Both the position numbers and the translations under genes were made by a program. The notes below the pieces were generated by a model. That model was not told the origin of the DNA, made no database searches, and saw only the letters and a program-made list of their open reading frames with translations. A DNA stretch of 64,000 nt from a virus: the IMG/VR virus record IMGVR_UViG_3300021138_001350, positions 1 through 64,000 of that record. The stretch is one strand, 5' to 3'. This document shows, piece by piece, positions 38,127 through 46,045 of this stretch (position 1 is the first letter of the stretch; every line of letters starts with the position of its first letter).

Positions 38127-38327
38127 ATGAAAGTATCAGAATTAAAACCAAATTTTTACCCGTTTGGAAACAAAGGCAACGTGTGGTCAAATACAGCGCA
38201 CATCTACCAATCGGGCAAAGGCAACCTTTGTGGCACTGCAGCATTGTCGTTTAATTACGCACAGGACGCAGAGGTCATAGGTTGCAAATCCTGCTTAGAG
38301 AAATATAACCAAATCAATAAAGCCTAA
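38127..38327 (+). CDS. small zinc-site protein
   Basis: 66 residues. An H (HIYQSGKGNLCG) and a later CKSCLEKYN supply a possible zinc site. The end matches a short phage family with the form 'C-G-T-x-A-L-S-x-N-xA ... GCxxCxxKY'. Function unknown. Confidence 0.65.
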   Translation: MKVSELKPNFYPFGNKGNVWSNTAHIYQSGKGNLCGTAALSFNYAQDAEVIGCKSCLEKYNQINKA

Positions 38328-38330
38328 AAT

Positions 38331-38561
38331 ATGAAGCACCCACTATTCGAAAACGCAAACCTACTAGAAGGTAACGTTGAGATCGATCTTACCGGTCCAG
38401 AAGGAAACGCATTCGTGCTGCTTGGGTACGCGTCCTCTTACGCCAAACAACTCGGCTTAGATAGTAAACAAATTAAAGATGAGATGACGTCGGGTGACTA
38501 CGAGAATCTCATTAACACGTTTGATAAGTACTTTGGATCATTTATAACCCTATTAAGATAA
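38331..38561 (+). CDS. hypothetical protein
   Basis: 76 residues: ALLEG-like acidic start (NVEIDLTGPEGNAFVLLGYA) and a helical end (EDYENLINTFDKYFGSF type). The LTGPEGNAF segment recurs in many phage accessory proteins. Function unknown. Confidence 0.65.
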   Translation: MKHPLFENANLLEGNVEIDLTGPEGNAFVLLGYASSYAKQLGLDSKQIKDEMTSGDYENLINTFDKYFGSFITLLR

Positions 38562-38577
38562 TAAAAAAATAAAAGTT

Positions 38578-39003
38578 ATGCAAAACACGTTAGACAAAAT
38601 TCAAGAGTTGGCAATTGCCACAGAGCTTTCAATTACCCAGGCCTTTCCTTCGATCTACAGCAAAGAGAACGTGCTAGTGATCGTTAACCAATTGGTGGCC
38701 GAAATACAAGAGATCGTTGCGGCCCAAGAAAAATCAGTAGAGTACACCCTTCCAAAGGAGTTGCAGTTAAAATTAATCGAGACTGTGTACAAAGACATTG
38801 CAGAGGATTTTGATAACGCTGATGCTAATGATTTTGTGGATATCGATTCTGCCGAATTTTCTATCGAGTACAACAACCAAGTTCAATTGGACAGAATTGA
38901 CGCTGATACACGAAGGTTCATGAGAACAATAGAATCGACCATTAACGGTGCTATTAACAAATTTTTTGAACAACCACAAATTTTGGCCGTAGATCAAAAG
39001 TAA
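38578..39003 (+). CDS. hypothetical helical protein
   Basis: 141 residues, helical (LDKIQELAIATELSITQAFP; VNQLVAEIQEIVAAQEKSVE) with an acidic middle. The C-terminal helix (INGAINKFFEQPQ) may dimerise. Not recognised. A 100-bp gap follows that has only an AT-rich promoter-like stretch (TTGGATATTTGTATATAC near 39040). Confidence 0.65.
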   Translation: MQNTLDKIQELAIATELSITQAFPSIYSKENVLVIVNQLVAEIQEIVAAQEKSVEYTLPKELQLKLIETVYKDIAEDFDNADANDFVDIDSAEFSIEYNNQVQLDRIDADTRRFMRTIESTINGAINKFFEQPQILAVDQK

Positions 39004-39104
39004 ACCGGGAGAAATTCCCAATTTTTGGCTTGTACCAAATTGGATATTTGTATATACGGTACGGTATCCTTCGGGGATAATTAAAAACATTTAAAAACAA
39101 AAAT

Positions 39105-39350
39105 ATGGAACTATTAATTTGTATTGCAGTTTATCTGCTAAGCACACTATTTGTATGGAATTGGCTTAGAATTGCTTATTCCGAAAAGGGCTATTTTAAA
39201 GTGCTTAAGCCCGCTAGAACGGATTTTTTAATGACCGTTTGCCCCGTACTAAATACGCTAGCGATGTTTGTACTTCTTTTTCTAAGGGATGGGCCTTACG
39301 AAGATAACAGTAGCGATTTTGTTAACAAATTCTTTAAGATTAAAAAATAA
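39105..39350 (+). CDS. membrane protein with two or three helices
   Basis: 81 residues: LLICIAVYLLSTLFVWNWL (about 3-21) and LMTVCPVLNTLAMFVLLFLR (about 43-62), separated by a basic loop. Function unknown. Confidence 0.6.
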   Translation: MELLICIAVYLLSTLFVWNWLRIAYSEKGYFKVLKPARTDFLMTVCPVLNTLAMFVLLFLRDGPYEDNSSDFVNKFFKIKK

Positions 39351-39355
39351 TTGAC

Positions 39356-40011
39356 ATGAAAAAATTTCAACTTAACGATAAAGTAAAAGTACTTGATCAC
39401 GAAGGTAGTATTAATCAAGTCGGTGACATCGGTATCATTACAGAAATTGGTGCACATAACGATTATAGGGTTACTGTTAAAGATCGAGTAAACATGGGAA
39501 ATTGGATATCTGAAAATGCTCTTGAATTGGTCGAAGCAGCATCACAAGAATTTACTGGATCTGACGTGACACCGAGCAATGCTAAACACGAGGCCTCTCA
39601 AATGGTTCTTGACGCATTAGCTGACGTTGACCAGAGCTATATAAAAGCTCTTGAGATAGCCATATTCACAGTTGAACAGATTATTAAAGCAATTCCTCCT
39701 GACGTGATTGATGAGCACTGGAGCTCTAACCAAGAACTAAGACACTGGGACAGAGTGCGATTGGAATTAAAAAAGATGCAGATACAGAGCAAGTACATAA
39801 GGCTTGGTATGCATCAGATGGAGATAATGCATTTTTCACTATTACAGACAGTAGTTTAATTCTACCTAACCCAACCCATTGGATGCCACTACCACAAGCA
39901 CCTTCTATTTGGAATAATGACGAAGAATTTTCTAATAACGGAAGTATGAAAAGTAATCTTAGACTAATGGCTTTCAATACTGCTAAAGCATGGTTAGAAC
40001 TACAATCATGA
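39356..40011 (+). CDS. SH3-like plus DUF551-like protein split by a -1 frameshift at A_AAA_AAG
   Basis: The zero frame (39356-39859) starts with an SH3-like domain (FQLNDKVKVLDHEGSI), then helices ending RHWDRVRLELKK. From the heptamer A_AAA_AAG at 39769-39775 the protein-like sequence continues in the -1 frame: DADTEQVHKAWYASDG, then THWMPLPQAP, a DUF551 signature, to TGA at 40009-40011. That frame has no plausible start of its own (a stop lies at 39727-39729). So the 78-residue DUF551 part is either reached by ribosomal frameshifting (about 218 residues in total) or was cut off by a homopolymer mutation or sequencing error. Confidence 0.65.
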
Positions 40012-40066
40012 CACTCCAAGACAAATACAATCACCTCCTCATCCTTACTAAAAAAATTATTATAAC

Positions 40067-40264
40067 ATGAAAAAATTTAAATCATTACTAGTCACTCTAC
40101 TAACAGTAGTGTGCTTCTTTTTATTCGAAATTTTGATCATTACTTATTCCACGATTGGACTATTTTTGATTGTGGTGTTAATAATCGCAACATTAATTTA
40201 CGGTGGATATCTAGTATTTAAAGATTACGTAGAACAAAAAAATAGTAGATCACTCAAAAATTAA
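40067..40264 (+). CDS. membrane protein with two helices
   Basis: 65 residues: a basic start, then LLVTLLTVVCFFLFEILII (about 6-24) and LFLIVVLIIATLIYGGYLVF (about 29-48), and a charged tail. Function unknown. Confidence 0.55.
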   Translation: MKKFKSLLVTLLTVVCFFLFEILIITYSTIGLFLIVVLIIATLIYGGYLVFKDYVEQKNSRSLKN

Positions 40265-40315
40265 ATAACATTCGTATAATCAAATCAATTATATTTAATC
40301 AAACAAATAATAAAA

Positions 40316-40513
40316 ATGGCACAAATTATCAGTTATCACGTTTTGACTGCAGCTAGTGGAGATGCATTAGCAGCATCAGTACAAAGCGCAGTACAATCAG
40401 ATTGGCAACCTTTTGGATCTGTATCTGTAGCAGCATTAAAAGATGGAAGCTTAGTGTATGCACAAGCGATCATTCAAGCTTTACCAGAGGTACCAAAAAT
40501 ACCAGTTCAGTAA
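40316..40513 (+). CDS. DUF1737-like protein
   Basis: 65 residues. YHVLTAASGDALAASVQSAV followed by WQPFGSVSVA and YAQAIIQ is the DUF1737 pattern (Y-x-V-L ... L-x-x-x-V ... G/S-W-x-P-x-G-S ... Y-x-Q-A), a small alpha/beta domain of unknown role. It is monocistronic with its own terminator at 40527. Confidence 0.8.
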   Translation: MAQIISYHVLTAASGDALAASVQSAVQSDWQPFGSVSVAALKDGSLVYAQAIIQALPEVPKIPVQ

Positions 40514-40526
40514 GAATTAATTAATT

Positions 40527-40553
40527 GGGCTAGAGAATTCTCTGGCCCTTTTT
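40527..40553 (+). terminator. intrinsic terminator
   Basis: GGGCTAGAG and CTCTGGCCC pair fully (one G-T) around AATT, followed by TTTTT, 14 bp after the stop of the DUF1737-like gene. Confidence 0.85.
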
Positions 40554-40576
40554 ATGTAAATTAAAAAATTAAAAAT

Positions 40577-40873
40577 ATGAGAAAACAAAGCGGTTATTCA
40601 GAATTAACAAAAAGCGGTAAAGGTAACAAAAGCTTGAGTGTGTTCTACAAAAACGGAACATTTTCCAATAAAATTGGAATGTATCAAGGAAAACCCAGTA
40701 TCTATAAACCAACTGCGTACATTAAATCTTTACCTTTGGAAACAATTAAAACAATCATAATTAACGAAACAGGAGAAATTATTTGGGCTGTTACATCTTC
40801 GATAGTGTATAATGATAAAAATTTTAAATTTGAAAGCTTAAATCAACGTGGATATGCATCTATGTCACATTAA
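40577..40873 (+). CDS. hypothetical protein
   Basis: 98 residues, basic N-terminal half (RKQSGYSELTKSGKGNKSLS) and a beta-rich second half (LPLETIKTIIINETGEIIWA). Not recognised. Confidence 0.6.
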   Translation: MRKQSGYSELTKSGKGNKSLSVFYKNGTFSNKIGMYQGKPSIYKPTAYIKSLPLETIKTIIINETGEIIWAVTSSIVYNDKNFKFESLNQRGYASMSH

Positions 40874-40883
40874 AATTAAAAAT

Positions 40884-41036
40884 ATGAAAAAAATTATTGT
40901 ATTAATTAGTCTAATTATGTTCATACAATCATGCGTAATTACAACATATAGACATTGCCCAACAAATGATAAAGACTACTTTAGAAAAATGGAAGGTATA
41001 AAAAAACAACATTACAAATTTAACCAACCGGATTAA
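40884..41036 (+). CDS. small lipoprotein
   Basis: 50 residues from ATG 40884 (AAATATG leader). KKIIVLISLIMFIQSC is a lipoprotein signal with the lipobox FIQSC and the modified cysteine at residue 17. The mature part is only 33 residues (VITTYRHCPTNDKDYFRKME). Such minimal lipoproteins in phages can act as immunity or lysis factors; no direct evidence here. Confidence 0.7.
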   Translation: MKKIIVLISLIMFIQSCVITTYRHCPTNDKDYFRKMEGIKKQHYKFNQPD

Positions 41037-41038
41037 TT

Positions 41039-41245
41039 ATGGAATTGCAAGTATTACATGATGAAGTACCACTTATTGGTAGAACTCTAGAAGAACAAGA
41101 ACAAATAGAGTTAATTCTTGTAGAAGCTAGTGCATGGGGTCTTAAGTGGGAAGTAGAAACTTTTGCAAAGAAATTCTTATTTGATGGGGAAACAGAAGAT
41201 CCTGTAATAGCCACAATTTGGGCCTTTGAAGATTGGATTAAATAG
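41039..41245 (+). CDS. hypothetical protein
   Basis: 68 residues: ELQVLHDEVPLIGRTLEEQE, then a helical, aromatic C-terminus (FAKKFLFDGETEDPVIATIW). Acidic. Short proteins with the pattern E-E-Q-E-Q-I-E-L-I occur in T4-like phages. Function unknown. Confidence 0.6.
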   Translation: MELQVLHDEVPLIGRTLEEQEQIELILVEASAWGLKWEVETFAKKFLFDGETEDPVIATIWAFEDWIK

Positions 41246-41255
41246 AATTATCCGC

Positions 41256-41264
41256 ATATTTATA
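41256..41264 (+). promoter_or_regulatory. candidate late promoter box ATATTTATA
   Basis: GCATATTTATAGGTAC, 26 bp before ATG 41282. The spacing matches the copies at 2451 and 19369. Confidence 0.45.
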
Positions 41265-41281
41265 GGTACAAATAAACTCAA

Positions 41282-41509
41282 ATGCAAGGATCTTACGATT
41301 TACAAAAGTGGTTAATGAGAGAGTATGCTAATGATAGTATAGACTTTTCTCCTCAAGGAATGGCGAATCAGTGCATTGAATTTGTTGAAGACATGGAGAA
41401 TCGTATTGCAGAAATGCAAATAGATCAAGAATTTAAGGGAGAGTTACACACAAATTTAGAATCTTTAAGAAAGAAACTAAATGATCTAGTATCAGGGCTA
41501 AACAATTAA
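41282..41509 (+). CDS. hypothetical helical protein
   Basis: 75 residues, helical and acidic with an amphipathic start (YDLQKWLMREYANDSIDF) that loosely resembles the N-terminal peptide of the next genes. A coiled coil (NLESLRKKLNDLVSGL) forms the end. Not recognised. Confidence 0.6.
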   Translation: MQGSYDLQKWLMREYANDSIDFSPQGMANQCIEFVEDMENRIAEMQIDQEFKGELHTNLESLRKKLNDLVSGLNN

Positions 41510-41517
41510 TATTTATT
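41509..41517 (+). promoter_or_regulatory. candidate late promoter box ATATTTATT
   Basis: ATATTTATT overlaps the preceding stop codon and lies 28 bp before ATG 41537. It heads the three-gene unit 41537-43012. Confidence 0.45.
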
Positions 41518-41536
41518 ATTATACACAAATATCAAT

Positions 41537-42352
41537 ATGTCACAAGATCAATTCAACATTAAGAAATTTCTAAAAGAAAACCAGAGTGGTCCTTACGGAG
41601 TAATTAAAAAAACCTCGACTAAGAAAAAATCTAATAGATCTCTCAATGAGAACTATATAGATTTAATGCCAGTTGGGGGTGGAAACACTTTCAAAGGGTA
41701 TACCAATGATCTAAGAGAAGATGAAACTTATTTAGGCCCTAAAAAACCAGCTCCTAATAAAATTTATGCAGAACCTGAGGCAGACCACGAACAAGAGGTT
41801 AAAGATAACGCTTGGATGCATGATATAGATGGAGAACAAGTTGGAGAATTCATAGTTAACTATGAGTATCCAGGAATCATCACTTGGGACAAGCAAGGTG
41901 CAGATCAAGATATGTTCTTCGCTGCGACTCCTAAATGGGATAATCAACCAGGTACTCCCATAGAAGCTATTTTTGCAGAAAGAAATCCAGATCAAGAAAT
42001 GATCTACTCGGAAAAACAAGACGAATTTGGATCTTTTGAAGAGTACGCAGAAACAATATATCCAATTATTAAAAAATGGATGGATCAAAATAGTCATGAA
42101 GAAATGGATGAAGACTATAAACATTCTGACTTATCTCAAGATGGTACTGGTGCATTAAGCGGTATAAAGGGTGTTATACATCCTGACGATTTAGAAGAAT
42201 TTGATGCAGAAGAACCGGGATACGATGATGAGATTCCATATCATGATCGCTTTTGGGAAGTTGGAGGAAGAGAAATTTCACGTGCAGTAGAAAATTTATT
42301 AGATGATGGTTTTCATATGAATGATATTATAGAGTTCATTAAACAAATGTAA
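41537..42352 (+). CDS. putative internal head protein with N-terminal targeting-like peptide (member 1)
   Basis: 271 residues. The N-terminus FNIKKFLKENQSG has the form h-x-h-K-x-h-L-x-E, like the capsid-targeting sequence of T4 internal proteins, which the prohead protease cuts after (L/I)-x-E. The rest is acidic and aromatic, with no known domain (AEPEADHEQEVKDNAWMHD). Four other genes in this block share the peptide but nothing else. If it works as in T4, this protein is packed into the head and injected with DNA (inference). Confidence 0.6.
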   Translation: MSQDQFNIKKFLKENQSGPYGVIKKTSTKKKSNRSLNENYIDLMPVGGGNTFKGYTNDLREDETYLGPKKPAPNKIYAEPEADHEQEVKDNAWMHDIDGEQVGEFIVNYEYPGIITWDKQGADQDMFFAATPKWDNQPGTPIEAIFAERNPDQEMIYSEKQDEFGSFEEYAETIYPIIKKWMDQNSHEEMDEDYKHSDLSQDGTGALSGIKGVIHPDDLEEFDAEEPGYDDEIPYHDRFWEVGGREISRAVENLLDDGFHMNDIIEFIKQM

Positions 42353-42354
42353 TC

Positions 42355-42756
42355 TTGAAAAATAACTTTGACATCGTAAAATACATCACAGAACAAAAAT
42401 TTGGTGCTACGTTTAAATACGATGAAAAAGGCGGTAATACTTACGACAATGATTACGCATCTAAGTATTACATAATGGAGGCCGACCCAGAATGGGACAG
42501 AGTAGATTACGATAAAGCCGACGTTATGATAAGGGGTGAGTTCTGGCAGGAAGGCGGAGCAAGACTGTACGATGTTATATGTAAATTAGTAGATGCTGGC
42601 CATAGTGACAGGACTATCAAGAAACACTGTATAGAAACAGTTCATGCTATAGAGAAAAAGGTAAAAGATCCTCAAGCAGACGGTAACCTACAAGATGGTC
42701 CGGAAGCTTTATTAACAATGTATATAAATAACGCAAAACAAAAACATCACAGGTAA
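42355..42756 (+). CDS. putative internal head protein with N-terminal targeting-like peptide (member 2)
   Basis: 133 residues from TTG 42355 (two bases after the previous stop; no nearby ATG). Starts FDIVKYITEQKFG, matching the h-x-h-x-x-h-h-x-E pattern with IxE in place of LxE. The remainder (DEKGGNTYDNDYASKYYIM ... ARLYDVICKLVDAGHS) is unlike its neighbours. Function unknown. Confidence 0.6.
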   Translation: MKNNFDIVKYITEQKFGATFKYDEKGGNTYDNDYASKYYIMEADPEWDRVDYDKADVMIRGEFWQEGGARLYDVICKLVDAGHSDRTIKKHCIETVHAIEKKVKDPQADGNLQDGPEALLTMYINNAKQKHHR

Positions 42757-42757
42757 A

Positions 42758-43012
42758 ATGAAAAAGAACATCACATTAAAAAGTCTATTAGAAGAATTTC
42801 CTGTAAAAAAAGAAAGCAGTATTCAAACAACCAAACGTTTTAAAGACGACGGAGAAAATTTTCCTGTTACTTATCGTGGATTGGAAAATACAAAAGGTGG
42901 TCAGCAAATTGAATCTGGTGTATTCGACATATTAAGATCAGGTAAAGGCTCTGAACAAGAAATCTTAAACCTTGTTAAAAAAGCTTTTATAAGATACAAG
43001 AAAGAATATTAA
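42758..43012 (+). CDS. putative internal head protein with N-terminal targeting-like peptide (member 3)
   Basis: 84 residues. Opens MKKNITLKSLLEEFPVKKES, again with an LxE site after a short amphipathic helix. The mature part is basic-acidic mixed (TTKRFKDDGENFPVTYRG). Ended by the terminator at 43042. Function unknown. Confidence 0.6.
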   Translation: MKKNITLKSLLEEFPVKKESSIQTTKRFKDDGENFPVTYRGLENTKGGQQIESGVFDILRSGKGSEQEILNLVKKAFIRYKKEY

Positions 43013-43041
43013 TTCGTAATCATACATGTTCAAAATGCTTA

Positions 43042-43069
43042 AAGCCTCGGCTAGTCACCGGGGTTTTTT
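43042..43069 (+). terminator. intrinsic terminator
   Basis: AAGCCTCGG and CCGGGGTTT pair over 9 bases (two G-T pairs) around CTAGTCA; TTTTTT follows (43064-43069). Confidence 0.85.
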
Positions 43070-43093
43070 CTTGCTATAACATGAAAGATATAT

Positions 43094-43132
43094 TGTTTTA
43101 AATCACCAAAATTTTTTACATTTATATAAATA
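43094..43132 (+). promoter_or_regulatory. candidate promoter after the terminator
   Basis: In the 69-bp gap between the terminator and ATG 43139. TTGTTTTAAATC, then TACATTTAT (43117-43125), like the TACATTTAC box of promoter copy C. TATAAATA (43125-43132), the exact T4 late promoter word, overlaps it; the same leader TATATAAATAAAAGTTATG occurs before 13190. Confidence 0.4.
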
Positions 43133-43138
43133 AAAGTT

Positions 43139-43486
43139 ATGTTAAGACCTTATGTAATATATTATCTTCATTATAAAGATGATCGATTTTTTATTAATAA
43201 TTGGAATATTTGCAGAGATTATGTTTGTTGTGTAGAAGCAGAATCTTTAGAACAAGCAATAGAAAAAACAAAAGAAATAGCGCTAAAACAAGAAGGATCT
43301 TCATACATTAAAATTTTAGGATTTGGACATGCAAAACAAGAATGGGTTGACAATACAAGTCCCCTTAAATCAGACCCAGAATATTATACTCAAGCCGTTG
43401 AAGAAACTTTCAAGAAGATCGCTGCTCAAGAAATTACAACCTTCTCACATAAACAAGAAAAGAAAAATTACCGATATGGAATCTAA
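43139..43486 (+). CDS. hypothetical protein
   Basis: 115 residues. The first 80 form an alpha/beta domain (YVIYYLHYKDDRFFINNWN; AESLEQAIEKTKEIALK) like the small sensor-type domains common in phage accessory proteins. Overlaps the start of the next gene by 11 bases and so is co-translated with it. Function unknown. Confidence 0.65.
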   Translation: MLRPYVIYYLHYKDDRFFINNWNICRDYVCCVEAESLEQAIEKTKEIALKQEGSSYIKILGFGHAKQEWVDNTSPLKSDPEYYTQAVEETFKKIAAQEITTFSHKQEKKNYRYGI

Positions 43487-44645
43487 ACCAAATAAATTTA
43501 TTACACCAACAAAATATTATGATGAATTTCTTAGATATTTTAAAATGGCAACGATACAACAAGCTGAGTGTAATTTAGGTATTATTAAACACGCGGATAC
43601 ATCTATTCAAGATGATTTAATGAAGCATGTTGAATTATATGATGTTGTTGAAAGAAAGTATGCTGGATTCTCTCAGATTATAAATGATGTATTCTATGGA
43701 TATAGTGAAGATCATCCTTATTTTCATAAAATGCAAGCTGGAATAATGACTCCACAAAGAAAACAAATTACAGAACAGTGGACTGGGAAACAGAAAATTT
43801 TTAATTTAGAAGATTGGTTGTATCTATTTCTATTTCATAGGATAACTGGATCAGGAATTCATTATGCGAAGAAACCATCAGGATATTACAACACTTTGTT
43901 AACTGATATGTACGAGGCTCAAAATACTAAAGATATGACAGAAGTTATTAAAGCTGCATCTAGACCATTTTATACGTCTGTTGGTTATCAATTTCCTAGT
44001 TTTCCAAAACCTATAGAAAGTTATAAAAGAGGTGGTGATTATTATTTATGCGAATTCGCTCCAAGACTTTGTCAAGATATAGCTAAATTTTTAGAATCAG
44101 GTGAGAAAAAGAAATTAAGGGAAGTAGGAGATTTCATGTTTAAATGGAATTATGATAATGGATTAAGAGCTTATAGATTTCAATATGCTGCATTTATTGC
44201 TGATATTGCAGATTGGTTCCCAGATTTTGTAGATAGAGAAAGTTCATTTTACTATGGTAAAAATGCAAAAGAGTGTATTAGTTATTTAGCTACTAAATCA
44301 TCTAAGATGGATGAGCTAACTTTCTTAGATCTTACAATGAAAAAAATTTATGATGATACTGGTAGTTTTCCATATAATGCTGAAGATATTGCTTGTGATT
44401 TTATTAGATGGATTGAAAATTATGTTCGTCCAGGACATGACTATGATCATTTAGATTTTGACCATGTTTGGAATAGCTCTTCTATTAAAGATCACCCTTA
44501 CGGTAGACAAAAAGCAATGCTAGATCTTGGTTTGGTACCAAGCTTTAACGGTATGTCAGCGCACCCATCCGACGATAAAGTGATTAAATCTTTGCTAATT
44601 ACAGAAGAACAATACAAAGAAAAAGTAAACGAACTATACAAATAA
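43476..44645 (+). CDS. candidate thymine-hypermodification enzyme (aGPT-Pplase-like)
   Basis: 389 residues from ATG 43476, preferred over a TTG at 43323 that lies inside the previous gene. WLYLFLFHRITGSGIHYAKK and GLRAYRFQYAAFIADIADWF ... VDRESSFYYGKNAKECI look like the helical, DNA-glycosylase-derived family named alpha-glutamyl/putrescinyl thymine pyrophosphorylase. Those enzymes act on phosphorylated hydroxymethyl-dU in phage DNA to add an amine or amino acid. The next gene shares the second block, so the two are paralogues. The match is from memory of motifs, without a profile search, and the 5-hmdU kinase and hydroxymethylase expected in such a pathway are not in the window. Confidence 0.5.
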   Translation: MESKPNKFITPTKYYDEFLRYFKMATIQQAECNLGIIKHADTSIQDDLMKHVELYDVVERKYAGFSQIINDVFYGYSEDHPYFHKMQAGIMTPQRKQITEQWTGKQKIFNLEDWLYLFLFHRITGSGIHYAKKPSGYYNTLLTDMYEAQNTKDMTEVIKAASRPFYTSVGYQFPSFPKPIESYKRGGDYYLCEFAPRLCQDIAKFLESGEKKKLREVGDFMFKWNYDNGLRAYRFQYAAFIADIADWFPDFVDRESSFYYGKNAKECISYLATKSSKMDELTFLDLTMKKIYDDTGSFPYNAEDIACDFIRWIENYVRPGHDYDHLDFDHVWNSSSIKDHPYGRQKAMLDLGLVPSFNGMSAHPSDDKVIKSLLITEEQYKEKVNELYK

Positions 44646-44646
44646 T

Positions 44647-45648
44647 ATGAGTGATATACTATATCCATCGACTTGCGAAGTAGAATTCAAAGGTAAAAAA
44701 CCTATAGATTCTTGGATGAAAGACTGGTCTTTGGAACAAAGAATTGAAAAGTTCTTTGAATTCTGTCAAAAATTTGATCAAAGAGACGATGGTTTATTGA
44801 AAGATGAATATCAAATTTTTAGTCATAGATTATTATGGGCTGAGCATCCCTACTGCACTGTGATGCAGCAAGTTACAGACAACGAATTAAGAATGTTTTA
44901 TACCCTTGTTTTTAGTTTTACTAACGAACATTGGGGAACTTTCATGAAACTAAAAAATGAAGGTATTGAAGCCACAAGACAACATTTTACGCAAAACAGA
45001 CACGCAAGAAACGATCTATTTCAAATCTATTATCCAAAGGGAACTAACGTAAAAGATTGGATTTTGGATGGCCCTGCAAAAGCAGCCAAAGATCTTGCTT
45101 ACCTTTTACAGGACATAGAAAATGGAAATAATTCAACACCGTGGACAATGATGGGATTCGCTAAAATACTTGAAGCTTATTTTAAAAAGCACCAAGGATT
45201 TAGAAGTCCTTTGTATCCTTGTAAAAATACGGCTAGATACATTGCAATGAGTTATCCACATCTAGTGGACCCAGAATCAATTCTTTTCGGTGGTACAGGC
45301 CATTTTGATGGACTACATCAAATCTTCGGTGGACAGAATTTAAACGGGAAAGTTAAATATCTTATAAGTGAAAATGGGGAGTTTATCTCTCAGAACAAAT
45401 ACGCAGACCAATGGTTATATCAGATGGATCTATTAGTCAATCACCCTTTAAACCCCATGACTTCCCAGAAGTATCTGAACATAGAAGATAAAAGCTGCCT
45501 ATGGTGGAAACATGTAGCAATAAATCATGGCGCAAAAAAACCAACCAAACAAATTCCTTATACTTGGATTTTTCCCGATACGTTTAATTTATCTAATAGA
45601 CCGGAATTTTTAGATGAGGTAAAACATAAAGGTTTAATGTATGAATAA
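44647..45648 (+). CDS. candidate DNA hypermodification enzyme, paralogue of the preceding gene
   Basis: 333 residues, starting one base after the previous stop. GFAKILEAYFKKHQGFRSPL, YPCKNTARYIAMSYPHLVD, and PESILFGGTGHFDGLHQIFG align in order with FKWNYDNGLRAY, QYAAFIADIADWFPDFVD and RESSFYYGKNAKECI of the preceding protein. The GGTGHFDG motif with its His/Asp pair is the likely active site. It may be the partner transferase or a second pyrophosphorylase-type subunit. Both genes are of similar codon usage and probably act together on DNA; the family assignment is tentative. Confidence 0.5.
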   Translation: MSDILYPSTCEVEFKGKKPIDSWMKDWSLEQRIEKFFEFCQKFDQRDDGLLKDEYQIFSHRLLWAEHPYCTVMQQVTDNELRMFYTLVFSFTNEHWGTFMKLKNEGIEATRQHFTQNRHARNDLFQIYYPKGTNVKDWILDGPAKAAKDLAYLLQDIENGNNSTPWTMMGFAKILEAYFKKHQGFRSPLYPCKNTARYIAMSYPHLVDPESILFGGTGHFDGLHQIFGGQNLNGKVKYLISENGEFISQNKYADQWLYQMDLLVNHPLNPMTSQKYLNIEDKSCLWWKHVAINHGAKKPTKQIPYTWIFPDTFNLSNRPEFLDEVKHKGLMYE

Positions 45649-45703
45649 TACTTGGATCTTACAATAAAGGCATCCAATACAGAAGTCTTATGTATTAATA
45701 TGC

Positions 45704-45712
45704 ATATTTATT
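45704..45712 (+). promoter_or_regulatory. candidate late promoter box ATATTTATT
   Basis: TGCATATTTATTAG, 24 bp before the GTG start at 45728, nearly the same 14-mer as at 41254. Confidence 0.45.
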
Positions 45713-45727
45713 AGTAAAATAATTACA

Positions 45728-46039
45728 GTGGCAATAAAATTAACAGATCTTTTAAAAGAAGACAATACAGAAGAAAAAAATGTTTTTATAAAAGATGTTA
45801 TGATATTAAATAAACTAGCTTTTAAGATTGCTGGAGTTATTGTGCAAACTAAAACAGGATTTACTGGATATCTAAAAAAATATTCATCAGGTACTTTACC
45901 TGCAACTGGATTTAGAAGTCAATCTTCTTTTCATGAATCTTATGGAGATACTCTATATAAAACAGAAAAACCGATAACTAAAAAAGAAGATTGTATTAAA
46001 CAACTAGAATCAGCTGTTAATTCAATTAAAATTAAATAA
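45728..46039 (+). CDS. putative internal head protein with N-terminal targeting-like peptide (member 4)
   Basis: 103 residues from GTG 45728. The opening AIKLTDLLKEDN is shared almost base-for-base with the next gene (45728-45767 against 46046-46085), after which the proteins are unrelated. LxE at the end of the peptide (LLKE) fits the prohead-protease cut. The rest (IVQTKTGFTGYLKKYSSGTL) is beta-rich. Function unknown. Confidence 0.62.
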   Translation: MAIKLTDLLKEDNTEEKNVFIKDVMILNKLAFKIAGVIVQTKTGFTGYLKKYSSGTLPATGFRSQSSFHESYGDTLYKTEKPITKKEDCIKQLESAVNSIKIK

Positions 46040-46045
46040 GTAAAA

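Noticed and set aside
41732-42124. Minus-strand frame of 130 codons
   Set aside because: Lies fully inside a plus-strand gene with a clear start context; its sequence is Phe/Ile/His-rich as expected for an antisense frame.
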